38,081 bases of DNA, from positions 1 through 38,081 of the forward strand of contig JACCZW010000054.1 of assembly GCA_013695765.1 (NCBI GenBank), read 5' to 3'. The translations under genes and the position numbers were made by a program. Below are positions 19,869 to 28,358 of this stretch, piece by piece. Source of the stretch: Gammaproteobacteria bacterium (GTDB lineage Bacteria > Pseudomonadota > Gammaproteobacteria > JACCYU01). Below the pieces are notes generated by a model that saw only the letters and a list, made by a program, of their open reading frames with translations, was not told where the DNA came from and did not search any database. Each line of letters opens with the position of its first letter. The stretch's first letter is position 1.

Positions 19869-20306
19869 TTAACGATAAATAATCTCTCGGCGTAACGGAG
19901 CAAGCCTGGCGAGCAGACGATTTTGAGTGGCTTCAGGAAAATTGAGGCGCGCCATCGCCTCCTGCAGGTTCTCCACTCCGGCGTTGAACTGAGCCTCAGT
20001 GATGTTCAGGCCCCCGTGCACGACGTCCATAGGATCGCCCGTGTATTCGCACGGGCCGCCGCTTAGCACGCAGATTTGCTCGGCGAGCTTCTCGCGAAGG
20101 TGCGGTATGTCGCTGTCGGCGAAGACCGGCCCCACGCGACTATCGTTCGCGCATATTTCGAGATAGCCATCCACCAGCGCCGCTATACCGCCTAGTTTGC
20201 CCTGGAAGAGAGCATCATCCGCCGCTTGGGCTGATGAGTAACCCATCAGCCCAAGTGCCAGCGATAGGGCTAACATATTGAATAGCTTGACTTTTGACCA
20301 TAGCAT
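19869..20306 (-). CDS. Exported group I truncated hemoglobin
   Basis: 145 residues: a signal peptide (residues 1-29, cut after SAQA) and a short globin. Family marks are LGGIAALVDGYLE, DSRVGPVFADSDIPHLREKL, GGPCEYTG and the proximal His97 in DVVHGGLNI, ending QNRLLARLAPLRREIIYR. Truncated hemoglobins bind O2, NO or CO; most are cytoplasmic, so the signal peptide is notable and places this one in the periplasm. By my alignment the B10 position is Leu rather than the usual Tyr, which would alter ligand chemistry. It starts 21 bases after the DUF3034 stop and is the fourth gene of the cupredoxin group. Confidence 0.87.
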   Translation of the reverse strand: MLWSKVKLFNMLALSLALGLMGYSSAQAADDALFQGKLGGIAALVDGYLEICANDSRVGPVFADSDIPHLREKLAEQICVLSGGPCEYTGDPMDVVHGGLNITEAQFNAGVENLQEAMARLNFPEATQNRLLARLAPLRREIIYR

Positions 20307-20327
20307 GATATCTCGCTCCAGATAGAC

Positions 20328-21200
20328 TCAGTAGCCCGCCTCAACGGACAGATAAAACCCTGTCTGATGATCGAGTCCGGCGACGGATCCTAAATCGGCA
20401 TACGCGGCCACGAACGACACATGTTTGTTGGGAAAGTACCCGACGAAAGCGTCCCACCAGTCATCCTCGCGCGCGAAGCCGAGATTGTCCGGCTTCTGCC
20501 GATATTCCACGCCTACGGCCGTGAAACGGTTCAGCAGCAGAGCCGCGCTGCCCTCGAACACCAGATCGCGCCCGCCCTCGTCGCCACCGAAGCCTAACAG
20601 TCCGAGTTGATTCGCCTCGGTCGAGCGCAAGGTCGCGTTGAGCAGTACGTTGCGCCCGGCCAGTCCGGCGAGGAACAGCTTAGTGGCGGCAAGATATACA
20701 TCGACGCCGCTGTCATCCTCGGCGCCCACCGCGCTTGGAATGTCGAAATCCTTGAGGCGCTTGTACTGCACGCCGGCCGAGACCTGCGGCCAGGGCGTAT
20801 AGATCTAATCGCCCAGAATCCGCACCTTGGCGCCGAAGATATCCTGGCGCAGCACACCGTCAGGTTGTTCCAGCGCCAGACCGAGCGTACCGAGATCCAG
20901 ATCCTGCCGCGCGTACGATATCTCCACGCGATTGCGGAACGTGAACGCAGCGCCCAGCATATCCAGGTTGTAATCGCCAGTGTCCACGCGCGTAATCGCG
21001 AACGTTCCGCCATACTCGTCCCGCGTGCCGTAACCTGCCAGCACAGCCCATGGCACCAACCCGCCGCCCGCGGCACCCTCGATCTGCATCGCGCCGCCGG
21101 TGGCCAGCAAACGGCCGTCCGCCTGCGCGGCCGGCAAACAAGCCAGCGCGATCAATATATGAAGCAGGCAAATTGAAACGCAACTCGTCCGGCGATCCAC
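20328..21200 (-). pseudogene. DUF3034 protein gene interrupted by an amber codon
   Basis: One frame carries a signal peptide and then sequence I recognise as DUF3034 (MQIEGAAGGGLVPWAVLAGY, RVDTGDYNLDMLGAAFTFRNRVEISYARQ). It stops at a TAG (20807-20805) after ILGD, and the same frame resumes at once with IYTPWPQVSAGVQYKRLKDF and runs 159 residues to the C-terminal VEAGY. One base change (for example TTG to TAG) explains this. Alternating strands and the aromatic end suggest an outer-membrane beta-barrel; function is unknown. I place the start at GTG 21200, 20 bases after the EAL stop and behind GAGGGA. It is either a recent pseudogene, suppressed, or a base-call error. Confidence 0.8.
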
Positions 21201-21220
21201 CTTTTTTATTCCCTCAACGT

Positions 21221-23605
21221 TCACATGACTTTTCTGCGCGGCATCTCCGCGGCGGGCGGCGCGCTGGAAACCCGTATTTGTTCGTATTGCTTGAACCACG
21301 CGATAAACTCGGTCAGCGGCAGTGGTTTGCTGATGTGGAATCCCTGCGCCATGTCACAGCGGTAACTCTGCAGCAACTTCAGGGATTCCTCGCTTTCCAC
21401 GCCCTCGGCCACCACGCGCAGCCCCATGTTGTGTCCCAGATCGATGGTGGATTTGACGATCACAGCATCGCTGGGGCTGTTCATCAGATCCAGCACGAAG
21501 GACTTGTCGATCTTCAGTTCATGTACCGGCAAGCGTTTGAGGTGCGAAAGCGAGGAATAACCGGTGCCGAAATCGTCGATCGACAGCCGCACGCCACATT
21601 TATCCAGGCGTTCCAGCATGAGGATAATATTGGTCGCGTCGCGCATGACCATGCTTTCGGTAACTTCCAGGGTCAGGTGTACGGGATCGAGACCATATTC
21701 CCGCAACCGCCCCTCCACGATCAAGGGCAGATCCAGGGTGGTCAGGTCCGTGACGGAGATATTGATCGCCACGCCCACATCGATGCCTTCGCGCCGCCAC
21801 ATGCTGCATTCCCTCACTACCGTATCCAGCAGCCAATAGGTCAATGCACGGATATGTCCGGACTGCTCGCCCAGCGGGATAAACTCGTCCGGCCGTATCA
21901 TGCCGTAGCGCGGATGTCGCCAGCGCATTAGCGCCTCCACATGCGTGACCGCACGCGCGCCGAGCTCGATCTTGGGCTGGTAATGCACGACCAGTTCGTT
22001 GTTGGGCGCCGCGCGGCGCAGATCGTTGACCAGCGCCAACCGGTGCAGGTGCTCTTCCTCGCGGCCCGGCTTATAAGCGGTCGGCGATTGACGCGTCGTC
22101 TTGCCTTCGTACATTGCGATATCCGCGCGACGCAGCAAGGCTTCCGCATCGTCGCCATGATCGGGATACACGGAATACTGATTTCCGTCATCACTTCAAC
22201 CGTGCCGAGTTTCATGGGCTCGGCCATGGCCGCTTTCAGTTTCGCGCCCACGAGCAGGGCCGCTTCCAGCTTCTGGCCGACCACCAGAGTGAGAAACTCG
22301 TCGCCGCCCAGCCGCGCCACCGTATCGCTGGCGCGCACCGTGGCGCGCAGGCGCCGACCCACCTCGATAAGCAACTGATCGCCGGTGTGATGCCCGAGCG
22401 TGTCGTTGATCTCCTTAAAACGATCCACATCTATCATCACCACACCCACCGCGTTGCCATTGCGGCGCGCGTGCTCAATAGCCGATTGCAGGCGGTCATG
22501 GGCCAGCGCGCGATTCGGCAGGCCGGTAAGCGTGTCGTGAAACGCCTGATGGGCGATCTTGCCTTCGCGTTCGGCAATAGCGCTCTGCATCGTATTCATC
22601 GAGGTCGCCAGGGCCCCCAGCTCATCCTTGCGCTGGATCTCGACCTTGTGCCGATAATCGCCCTGTGCGATCCGCTGCGTGGCGGCGACCAGCCGACTCA
22701 GCGGTCGTGCTATGCCATGCGCCAAAATGAAGGCCGCAACCAGCGCAACACCCAGCGCCAGCAACGAAATCAGGGCCAGCCGTTTGCCAAGGGCGCGAAA
22801 CGGCCCACCGTGCTCAAGCGGAATTTGCAACACCGCGCCGACATTGCGCCAGCCGCCAGTTTCCAGAGGTATCTTCAGCGTCAGGTATTCGGCGTCGCGC
22901 AGTCGCATGGCATAAGGTTCGCTGACATCGGCACTCGTACCCAGTGTGCTCGCCAGCGCATTGCGTAGAGGCGCCGACAAAAGTGGAAGGTAAGGGCATA
23001 TCAGCATTGCGGCCGCTTTTGCTGTAACCGACAAAGGATACCTCCAGCCCGGTCAGTGCCTTGAGTTTTGCGACCAGCACATCGTCCAGCACGAATCCCA
23101 TGACCGCCCAGGCGACTCTTTCGGGGGTTTCCACCGGCACGGCCACGAGTTGATGCGGCGCGCTGCCGAACACCACTGTCGCCAGCTCGAATTGCTTGTT
23201 TTCGGCTTCGCGCACAAGTTCGGCCAGAATGGACCGAATCTCTTCGGGCAGGTCGGACGTGCTGACCATCACCTTGCCGTCCAGCGACAGCACCAGCGCT
23301 TCGCGCGCGCCCAGACGCCTCTTGTAGTTTTCCAGTGCCGAGCGGATGGTCGGCACATCTTCGGTCGCCACCGCTTCCTTGAAACCGAAATCGCTGGCCG
23401 CCTGCCGCGCGGCGTACAACAACTGCGTGTTACGTTCCCGCATCGACTCGCCGAACACCCGGGCACCGATTTCCAGAGTCACCTGCGCATGCTCGATCAT
23501 GCTGGCGCGGATGGCGGAATACACCACCACAACGATGGGCGCCATCACGCCCGCGATCACGAACACCAGCGCCGCCAAGAAGCGCGTTCGAAAGTTCAGG
23601 GGCAT
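21221..23605 (-). pseudogene. Membrane GGDEF-EAL protein with two frameshifts
   Basis: Read across frames this is one protein: membrane helix (MPLNFRTRFLAALVFVIAGV), a periplasmic sensor region of about 250 residues, a second helix, HAMP (GIARPLSRLVAATQRIAQGDY), GGDEF (DTLTGLPNR, RLGGDEF) and a complete EAL domain (VEALMRWRHP, IDDFGTGYSSL, KIDKSFV, VAEGVE). It would make and/or degrade c-di-GMP in response to a periplasmic signal. Frameshift one fits an extra T in a T4 run (22979-22982, strand minus). Frameshift two, near 22172-22178, removes about 7 bases so ISIGxSVYP becomes ISI/SVYP. The ATG at 23605 overlaps the cupredoxin TGA (TGATG). Confidence 0.85.
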
Positions 23606-24381
23606 CAATTGCTCCAGCGCCCGAACTTGTCTTCGACGGAATTGGTGGACGGCGCGGGCTGCATGTCCTGAGACGCGGCGCGCAGTTCCAGCCGGTAATT
23701 GCGCTCGACTTCGGCGGCGTCGTTGACTTGCACCGTTTCGCTGACTTGCGACGTGCGCGTTTCGCCATGCGAATGCCATAAACGGACTTCGTAACGGCCG
23801 GCCGGCAGTGCATCGACACGGGTAGTGCCCTGCGCATCGGTTATGCCGAAATAGGGCGTGTCGGTGACATAGATGTAACCCAGCATCCAGTCGTGGATAT
23901 TGCAACCCAGCGTTACAACGCCCGACTGGTCGAACATCAACGGTTCGGCGGGCATATCTTTGTACAGCGGCAATTTGAAGCGCTTGGGCGCAGAGAACGA
24001 GTAGACGCTGTGGTGGATTTCATCGCTGTTGGGGAAATTCACCAGTGTGCCGGTCCACACCGGCAATACGTGCGGATCGAAACGCCGGTTGCGCTGATCC
24101 ATAAAGGCTCTCGGCGCATCCGCCGCGGGCGGTGGCGTAAAGTTCAGCGCGTGCAGCGACACCACCGCATTTGCCGTGGACACGCCCTGTGTATCCGTTA
24201 CGCGCGCGACAAAATCGCCCGCGGCCTTGCATTCAAACACGACCAGCGGCTGCGCAAGCCAGCACAGCGTCCCGACAATAATGTTGATACGATTGATTAC
24301 CAGCGCCTCCGCTGTGCACAGGCGGACGAATTTAACCGACCGGCGGCGGGAGCGTCTGACGCTTATGGACAAAGGACTCAA
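23605..24381 (-). CDS. Exported cupredoxin-like protein (methylamine-utilisation-protein-like)
   Basis: Type 1 copper-type protein with candidate ligands His123/His124 (DEIHHSVYSF), Cys160, His163 and Met166 in GCNIHDWMLGY, followed by YFGITDAQGTTRV and a carboxypeptidase-like turn domain (LPAGRYEVRLWH). Proteins of this type are often labelled methylamine utilisation proteins in annotations, though no mau genes are here. A hydrophobic export signal lies at about residues 31-52. The start is uncertain: no ATG precedes the signal; TTG at 24381 or TTG three codons later are candidates. An unused GGAGG lies close to the signal. First gene of the group; its stop overlaps the GGDEF/EAL start. Confidence 0.8.
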   Translation of the reverse strand: MSPLSISVRRSRRRSVKFVRLCTAEALVINRINIIVGTLCWLAQPLVVFECKAAGDFVARVTDTQGVSTANAVVSLHALNFTPPPAADAPRAFMDQRNRRFDPHVLPVWTGTLVNFPNSDEIHHSVYSFSAPKRFKLPLYKDMPAEPLMFDQSGVVTLGCNIHDWMLGYIYVTDTPYFGITDAQGTTRVDALPAGRYEVRLWHSHGETRTSQVSETVQVNDAAEVERNYRLELRAASQDMQPAPSTNSVEDKFGRWSN

Positions 24382-24512
24382 TATGACCGACCAGCAGTCT
24401 GAGGATTTTCAATACACGACGACACCCCCCGTAAAGCAGCCGCGCGAACGTTTAGAGGTGCGCGGGTTTTATGGAGTCGTTATGGAAGGTTTCTGGATGA
24501 CACGGCGACGAA

Positions 24513-26369
24513 TCAGTGATCACTGTAGCAGCCCGCTACCGCGAGCGTGTCGCCGGCCTTGATAGTTTGATATTTTTTCCAGAAAGCTTCGTCGATAGTC
24601 ATTAGCGACTCCTCCGTCGCGGAGTCCCGGTAGCGCGCCATCTGACTGGGGCCGCCGTTGTACATGGCATAGGTCGCGCGTGCCAGATTCTGGATGTCGC
24701 CGCTCGCGATGTCTTCTTTTTTCGCGATCGCATAATCGACCAGATAGTGGCGCAGGATGTCGGCGCCCGCACGCGCGTTATAGCCGATATCCCACTGCAG
24801 ACCGTTGACGTCGTAGAAACCGCGCCACACGTGCTGGTTGATCTGCATAACACCGATCGAACCCGTGCCGGAACTGATTGGTACGTACTTGCCCCCGCTT
24901 TCCACGAACTGACGCCAACAGCTTTCCTGCCAGGCGGTGGCCAGCACTAGCGGTTCGAACAATGGTCGGTAATCGGGCGCTATTTCACCTTCGCTCAACA
25001 CATCGCGCGCCACCTGGGTAAGCAGATCCGCAACCAGCGGCAGGTATTCGTCCAGTTCGTCAAGACCAGGCAGCCAGCCGGTGAGGCGCTCGACCAGCGC
25101 GTCGTAACCGGCATCCGCGGCATGCGCCGGCGGGATAAGCGACAGCCAGCTTAAGTCCAGTGCGGCCGGACGCCGCCGTGGCGGCGGTAGCGGCGCGCCG
25201 AAGCCCAACGCGCGCCGCAGTTCCGGATCGACCTGAATGTTGTAGTCCAGCGCGTCCGTGGGAAGATTGGGCGCCGCGATGCGCGCCATCCGCCGCAGTG
25301 CGTCCGCCGATAACGTAAAACCGAGATTCGGCGCCAGCCGATCCAGGGTATTCAGCGCGTCGCCCGCGGCAATGAAACTCAGCCACCGTAGCGCGGAGTC
25401 GGACGGTAGCCCGCTACTTTGCGCGCGCAGCACCGGGGCCAGCCGCGACCAGGTCGCGACAAACAGGCGCCGCACCGGGTCAACACCGTCGGAGGGCGAC
25501 GCCGCGAGGATATCAAGCACATCCTGCCGCGCCTGTAGCAATACCGCGAGCAGTTCCGCGCGCAGTGCCAATGACGCATCCGCGCCCGCGCGCTTGATCA
25601 GCGTGGTCACGAACGCGTCCCATTGGTAGGAAGCCTGCCGCCATCGCCGCAGTTCCTCACCGACTAATGCCGGTTCCGCGCAATCAGGCGCCGGCGCGGC
25701 CGCGAGGCTGTCCGGCACGTCCATTGTAACGTTTAGAGTAAGCGCGCCGTCCGCAGCCTTGACGTCCGACAATGCGATAGAGTTCAGCAGCTCGCGCACC
25801 AGCGCTTCATCGTGCGCAAATACGGCCGACAGCAACGATTCCAGCTCCGCGAGCGCCGGGGTCAAACCCAGGCGCAGGCGCTCCAGGCGTGGATGCACGT
25901 GGTTTTTTACCTGATCCCACAAGGTGCCGGTGACACCGGCGCTGCTACCATCCGCGGCGTAAATGTTGGACTCGACGACCCGAAACTCGACCGTGCCGGC
26001 CGCGGCGTTGAGCACCGGCTCCTCGAAACCCTCCACGTAGCCGGTCCAGTCGAGAATCGTCAGGCAGCGGGACCCGAGCGCTGTACCCGCCCGCGCCTCA
26101 CCCGCGCTTATCACCCGCACGACGCCGGTGCGCACATCGACCTGCGGATCGGAAAGCGTGAGGTAATTACAGCCGCTGCCGTCATCCCACACTCGCGCCG
26201 TGCGGTTGGCATCCGTGTACACCTGAGCCATGAGAAAATTACGGATCAGTTGCTCATTGACGCGCACCGGGATGTCGGCCTCGCGCGCGTGGGCGGCTGC
26301 CGTCACGCAGCAGAGAATCAGCAGGATAAGTGTGTTGCCGGTAACGCATCGTAACGACGGATTGATCAT
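24513..26369 (-). CDS. Lytic transglycosylase (SLT domain) with large unassigned N-terminal region
   Basis: 618 residues from the ATG at 26369. A signal peptide (to about AAAHA, residue 28) is followed by roughly 440 residues that I do not recognise, rich in Leu/Ala helices with acidic patches. The C-terminal domain is a soluble-lytic-transglycosylase fold: catalytic Glu482 in ATAWQESCW, GSIGVMQINQHVW, NARAGADILRHYL and ATYAMYNGGPSQMARYRD. It should cleave glycan strands in the periplasm to 1,6-anhydro ends. A gap of 131 bases separates it from the cupredoxin gene, so it could share that transcript. No ribosome-binding site stands out. Confidence 0.88.
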   Translation of the reverse strand: MINPSLRCVTGNTLILLILCCVTAAAHAREADIPVRVNEQLIRNFLMAQVYTDANRTARVWDDGSGCNYLTLSDPQVDVRTGVVRVISAGEARAGTALGSRCLTILDWTGYVEGFEEPVLNAAAGTVEFRVVESNIYAADGSSAGVTGTLWDQVKNHVHPRLERLRLGLTPALAELESLLSAVFAHDEALVRELLNSIALSDVKAADGALTLNVTMDVPDSLAAAPAPDCAEPALVGEELRRWRQASYQWDAFVTTLIKRAGADASLALRAELLAVLLQARQDVLDILAASPSDGVDPVRRLFVATWSRLAPVLRAQSSGLPSDSALRWLSFIAAGDALNTLDRLAPNLGFTLSADALRRMARIAAPNLPTDALDYNIQVDPELRRALGFGAPLPPPRRRPAALDLSWLSLIPPAHAADAGYDALVERLTGWLPGLDELDEYLPLVADLLTQVARDVLSEGEIAPDYRPLFEPLVLATAWQESCWRQFVESGGKYVPISSGTGSIGVMQINQHVWRGFYDVNGLQWDIGYNARAGADILRHYLVDYAIAKKEDIASGDIQNLARATYAMYNGGPSQMARYRDSATEESLMTIDEAFWKKYQTIKAGDTLAVAGCYSDH

Positions 26370-26502
26370 TATTGTTGTACTGATCGGTTAGCACCTTCGC
26401 GCGCTCGATTCCTGGTGACAAGATCTGATTGCGCGTCCCCCGCTGTTTACAAGCACCTGGTGATGTCTATAAACACAGCGCATGCATAGCCATTGATACA
26501 TT

Positions 26503-26536
26503 AAAAAAGCCCGCACTGCAAAAGCAGGAGGCGGGC
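26503..26536 (-). terminator. Rho-independent terminator, minus strand
   Basis: Read on the minus strand GCCCGC (26536-26531) pairs with GCGGGC (26514-26509), with a further CTGC/GCAG pairing inside (positions 26528-26525 and 26520-26517), and is followed by TTTTTTAA. It is a strong intrinsic terminator. Any minus-strand transcript coming from the IS256 side would stop here, about 130 bases before the transglycosylase gene. Confidence 0.8.
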
Positions 26537-26806
26537 ATTGTCGGCACGCTGGAGGAAAATCGATGACTAACTGCCTCAGTAAATCGCGTAAAACGTGCCA
26601 GATTATTTAAGTCTTTAACATCAATAAGTTATAAAATAGCGAAATCCATAGGGTTGTTGTTTTGCACTGCAACGTAGCCACCGCGCGCTGTAAGAGTGCA
26701 GTGCAGAGATTCGTGCGGCGCAGGCCAAATCCATTACGATATGGCCACGCTTTTTCCTGTGCGCGGCTTGAGAGAAGCCCCGAATGGTCTCATTCGAGAT
26801 ATTGTC
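26537..26806. other. Unassigned stretch left of the IS256 element
   Basis: 270 bases with no gene I can support. A minus-strand frame gives about 70 residues from inside the IS to 26621, and a plus-strand frame gives MATLFPVRGLREAPNGLIRD from about 26740 up to the IS end. Neither resembles a family I know. It may be remains of the locus into which the IS inserted. A GGAGG followed by a 14-codon plus-strand frame at 26563 is probably chance. Confidence 0.4.
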
Positions 26807-26808
26807 AA

Positions 26809-26819
26809 AAGTTGTGGAT
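26809..26819 (+). repeat. IS256 terminal inverted repeat, left copy
   Basis: AAGTTGTGGAT lies 17 bases outside the transposase stop codon and matches exactly, inverted, the copy at 28133-28143. Similarity extends weakly inward (TGG versus GGC). Confidence 0.8.
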
Positions 26820-26835
26820 TGGTTTAGCAGCATGA

Positions 26836-28049
26836 TCAGGCGGCGTGCTTCCGATCCTCTTCGTTAGCTTGGCGTTTGAGCTGCACGCCATCGACGAATT
26901 TCATGCCCGCGCGGACGGGCGGTAACAGGTGTGCGGCATCGAGCTTGCGCCAGCGTGTCTCGGCCATTTCGATGAGTTTGAAGGCCATGGTCAATGCTTT
27001 GGTGCGGGTGCCGGCGCCTTTCGTGATCCGCTGACGCAACCGCACCGTGGCGAATACCGACTCGATCGGGTTGCTGGTGCGCAAGTGCTTCCAATGCTCA
27101 GCCGGGAAGTCGAAGTGGGTGAGCAACACCGCGCGATCTTTGGCCAGGCAGGTAGCGGCCTTGTCGTACTTCGGCGCGAACTCGATTAAGAAGCGGTCGA
27201 TGTCTTGCTCGGCCTGGCTGCGTGTCTCGGCGTACATGATTTCTCGTAGCATGCGCTTGGCCCTGGGCTGCAGGCGTTTGGGCAGCTTGTCGAGTACGTT
27301 GCCTAGCTTGTGGCACCAGTCGCGCTGCTCGCGAGTCGCCGGCCAGACCTCGCGCACCGCCGCCCAAAAACCCAAGGCGCCATCGCCGACCGCGACGGCA
27401 GGTGCCTGCATGCCGCGGTGCTTGAGATCACGCAACAGCGTGGCCCAGCTCTCGCTACTCTCGCGATAGCCGTCCTCCAGCGCGATCAGCTCCTTACGCC
27501 CGTCGGCACGCGCGCCGATCAGCACCAGCGTGCAGCGCCGGTCGTCCTCAAGGCGCACGTTGAAGTGGATGCCATCGGCCCAGACATACACATAATCCCG
27601 CGCGGCCAGGCGCCGCTGGCGAAACTGCCGATACTCGGTCTCCCACACCGCCGTCAGCCGGGCGATGTTGGTCGCTGATAGACCGGCGGCATCTGCACCG
27701 AGTAGCGCCGCCAGCGCGGGCTGAAAGTCACCCGTGGAGAGCCCGCGCAGATACAACACCGGCTAGACCTCGGCCACCTGCGGTGAGCGGCGCATGTACG
27801 GCGGCAGGAGCTGGCTGGTGAACCGTTGCCGCTTGCCCTCCTCATCAAGACGCCGATCATTGACCCGCGGCGCTCGCACTTTAAGGGTGCCCGCCCCGCA
27901 AGTCATTCCGGTGGTGCCCGATGTAGGCCGCGATCTCAGTCTCTAATGCCATCATCAACATCCTGCGCGCACCTTCCCGAGCGATCTCATCCAGCGTCCC
28001 AACTCATGTAGCGCTTCCGTCGTACCTTGGTTTCGATTAATCTCAACAT
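26836..28049 (-). pseudogene. IS256-family transposase, multiply disrupted
   Basis: The last 307 codons are intact and carry the mutator-type DDE catalytic region: Asp in YVWADGIHFNVR, Asp in AVGDGALGFW and Glu in TSNPIESVFATVRLRQRITKG. Upstream, VNDRRLDEEGKRQRFTSQLL...RRSPQVAEV runs into a TAG (27765-27763) in the same frame where relatives have Leu (EVLPVLYLRG). Further upstream the N-terminal DEIAREGARRM...TEIAAYIGHHRNDLR is in another frame (shift near 27880-27895), with perhaps 30 residues missing at the junction. A third shift lies near 28000. The ATG at 28049 (MLRLIETK) follows a GGGGGAAGGAG site. Confidence 0.88.
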
Positions 28050-28132
28050 GGGTGGCGTCTCCTTCCCCCGGCTGTAACCGGGCGTCGTGTGGTTGATTAC
28101 ACGGAAGGATACGCCGCCTCCTTCATACCGCC

Positions 28133-28143
28133 ATCCACAACTT
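28133..28143 (-). repeat. IS256 terminal inverted repeat, right copy
   Basis: ATCCACAACTT is the exact reverse complement of the copy at 26809-26819 and lies about 84 bases upstream of the transposase start on the minus strand. The next bases outward (AT) differ from the other end, so the precise tip is unclear. Confidence 0.8.
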
Positions 28144-28147
28144 ATGG

Positions 28148-28355
28148 TTATACCTCTGTACTCATTCAGAGCTTCCCTGAGTTCACAGGCAGAACACCAA
28201 TGGTCAGGCAAACAATACCGAGTGTCACCGATGAATTGTTGGCCCGTCAGATTTTTTGTAATATTATCAGCCGGCGCAGCCTGTAGCGGTGGGTTCCGGC
28301 GCGACCCAAAGCCATCACCTTCGAAGAAGTTGAGCAAGACCCCAATGAAGACTAA
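28148..28355 (+). pseudogene. Possible gene remnant beside the IS256 element
   Basis: From the IS end a single plus-strand frame reads YTSVLIQSFPEFTGRTPMVR then TIPSVTDELLARQIFCNIISRRSL, meets a TAG at 28284-28286, and continues in the same frame with RWVPARPKAITFEEVEQDPN ED to a TAA three bases before the next gene. The composition looks coding and the ending lies where an operon neighbour would end, so this may be the 3' end of a gene cut by the IS. I do not recognise the family, and chance is possible. Confidence 0.35.
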
Positions 28356-28358
28356 CGC

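Larger units (their letters stand above)
26807..28147 (-). mobile_element. Decayed IS256-family insertion sequence
   Basis: About 1.34 kb bounded by inverted copies of AAGTTGTGGAT and containing a degenerate IS256-type transposase gene on the minus strand. The outermost bases are uncertain by a few positions, and no clean 8-9 base target duplication could be read next to the repeats. The transposase is disrupted at several points, so the copy is probably immobile unless supplied with enzyme from elsewhere. Confidence 0.8.

Noticed and set aside
24383-24562. Plus-strand frame of 59 codons starting MTDQQSEDFQYTTTPP
   Set aside because: It overlaps the 3' end of the transglycosylase gene, has no convincing ribosome-binding site and its second half is antisense to a conserved domain.
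26563-26607. GGAGG followed by a 14-codon plus-strand frame
   Set aside because: Too short and no similarity to a known leader or toxin; most likely chance.
20805-28286. Three in-frame TAG codons (DUF3034, IS256 transposase, remnant at 28284) as a sign that TAG is a sense codon
   Set aside because: TAG is the natural stop of the L,D-transpeptidase, truA, leuD and the GT2 gene in the same window, at the expected family ends. Recoding is therefore unlikely; substitutions are simpler.
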